A stretch of DNA of 6,622 nt from Deltaproteobacteria bacterium (GTDB lineage Bacteria > Desulfobacterota > Binatia > DP-6): the NCBI GenBank assembly GCA_005879245.1, contig VBLA01000374.1:1-6622 (forward strand). Direction: 5' to 3'. Positions 6,530 to 6,622 of the stretch are shown piece by piece (position 1 is the stretch's first letter; each line of letters opens with the position of its first letter). A model generated the notes under the pieces. That model ran no database searches and had not been told where the DNA came from. It worked only from the letters and a program-made list of their open reading frames with translations. The translations under genes were made by a program, and so were the position numbers.

Positions 6530-6622
6530 ATGTTCGGCTTGGGAATCGGCGAGCTCTTGGTGGTACTGGTCATCGTGCTGGTCGTCTTCGGGGCTGGCCG
6601 GCTGCCCGAGGTCATGGGAAGC
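6530..6622 (+). CDS. tatA: Sec-independent translocase subunit TatA (N-terminal part, runs off the window)
   Basis: TatA oligomerises at the TatBC receptor in the inner membrane to let folded proteins with twin-arginine signals pass. The 31 visible residues show the family pattern: short periplasmic start MFGLGIGE with the polar Glu8 at the beginning of the membrane helix, one hydrophobic helix [11 protein letters not shown] at 9-19, the FG hinge at 20-21, then the start of the amphipathic helix GRLPEVMGS. TatA, TatE and TatB are similar in this part; the FGxGRLPE pattern favours TatA. The gene is divergent from the radical SAM-rng operon. The C-terminal tail and any tatB or tatC lie beyond the window. 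Confidence 0.88.
   Translation, partial: MFGLGIGELLVVLVIVLVVFGAGRLPEVMGS

Noticed and set aside
1..6622. CRISPR array, insertion sequence, tRNA or defence system
   Set aside because: I saw no spaced direct repeats, transposase motifs, terminal inverted repeats, cloverleaf structures or defence-family domains on either strand.

Overview
The window is very GC-rich (roughly 70% by eye), and its genes use G/C-ending codons so strongly that many antisense frames stay open for kilobases. A minus-strand radical SAM/DUF2344 gene runs directly into an RNase E/G gene, next to a divergent tatA, and there is a small secreted collagen-like protein. Together these suggest a high-GC deltaproteobacterium-like organism (Myxococcota, Desulfobacterota or Binatota type), possibly from a metagenome. 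The taxonomic placement is inference.

Layout, left to right. (1) 1-40: the last 12 codons of an unidentified plus-strand gene. (2) 56-92: a perfect 15-bp hairpin between convergent genes. (3) 143-766, minus: a secreted protein with a short collagen-like Gly-X-Y stretch, with a consensus -35 box near 833-838. (4) 937-about 2220, plus: an aldehyde dehydrogenase of the Sad/YneI succinate-semialdehyde type, lacking its C-terminal end. (5) About 2215-3687, minus: RNase G/E, lacking only its extreme C-terminus. (6) 3700-6405, minus: a fused radical SAM (TIGR03960-type) and DUF2344 (TIGR03936-type) protein, upstream of rng in the same operon and lacking about 45 family residues near the end of its radical SAM barrel. 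(7) 6530-6622, plus: the start of tatA, divergent from the operon.

The most notable point is that two places look deleted relative to well-known families. At 2215-2220 the convergent aldehyde dehydrogenase and rng genes are joined 3' end to 3' end. Both native stop codons and everything between them are missing, so each frame continues into the antisense of the other (to 4284 on plus, to 835 on minus). At 5148/5149 the radical SAM protein jumps in frame from its 'GLPSETEAD' motif to 'QLTVEET', skipping a conserved barrel segment. Either these are real deletions or the assembly has lost sequence; reads across the junctions would decide. I therefore report the homologous parts as the genes and not the run-on frames.

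The second theme is initiation. tatA has a good sigma-70-like promoter placed so that the predicted first transcribed base is the A of its ATG. The divergent radical SAM gene has a promoter giving a leader of only about 5 nt. rng starts at a GTG without a Shine-Dalgarno, 12 nt after the upstream stop. In contrast, the aldehyde dehydrogenase and collagen-like genes have strong Shine-Dalgarno sequences. The radical SAM/DUF2344 protein and RNase G probably act in RNA or ribosome biology. The aldehyde dehydrogenase and the collagen-like protein appear to be independent units. I found no convincing mobile element, CRISPR array or RNA gene.
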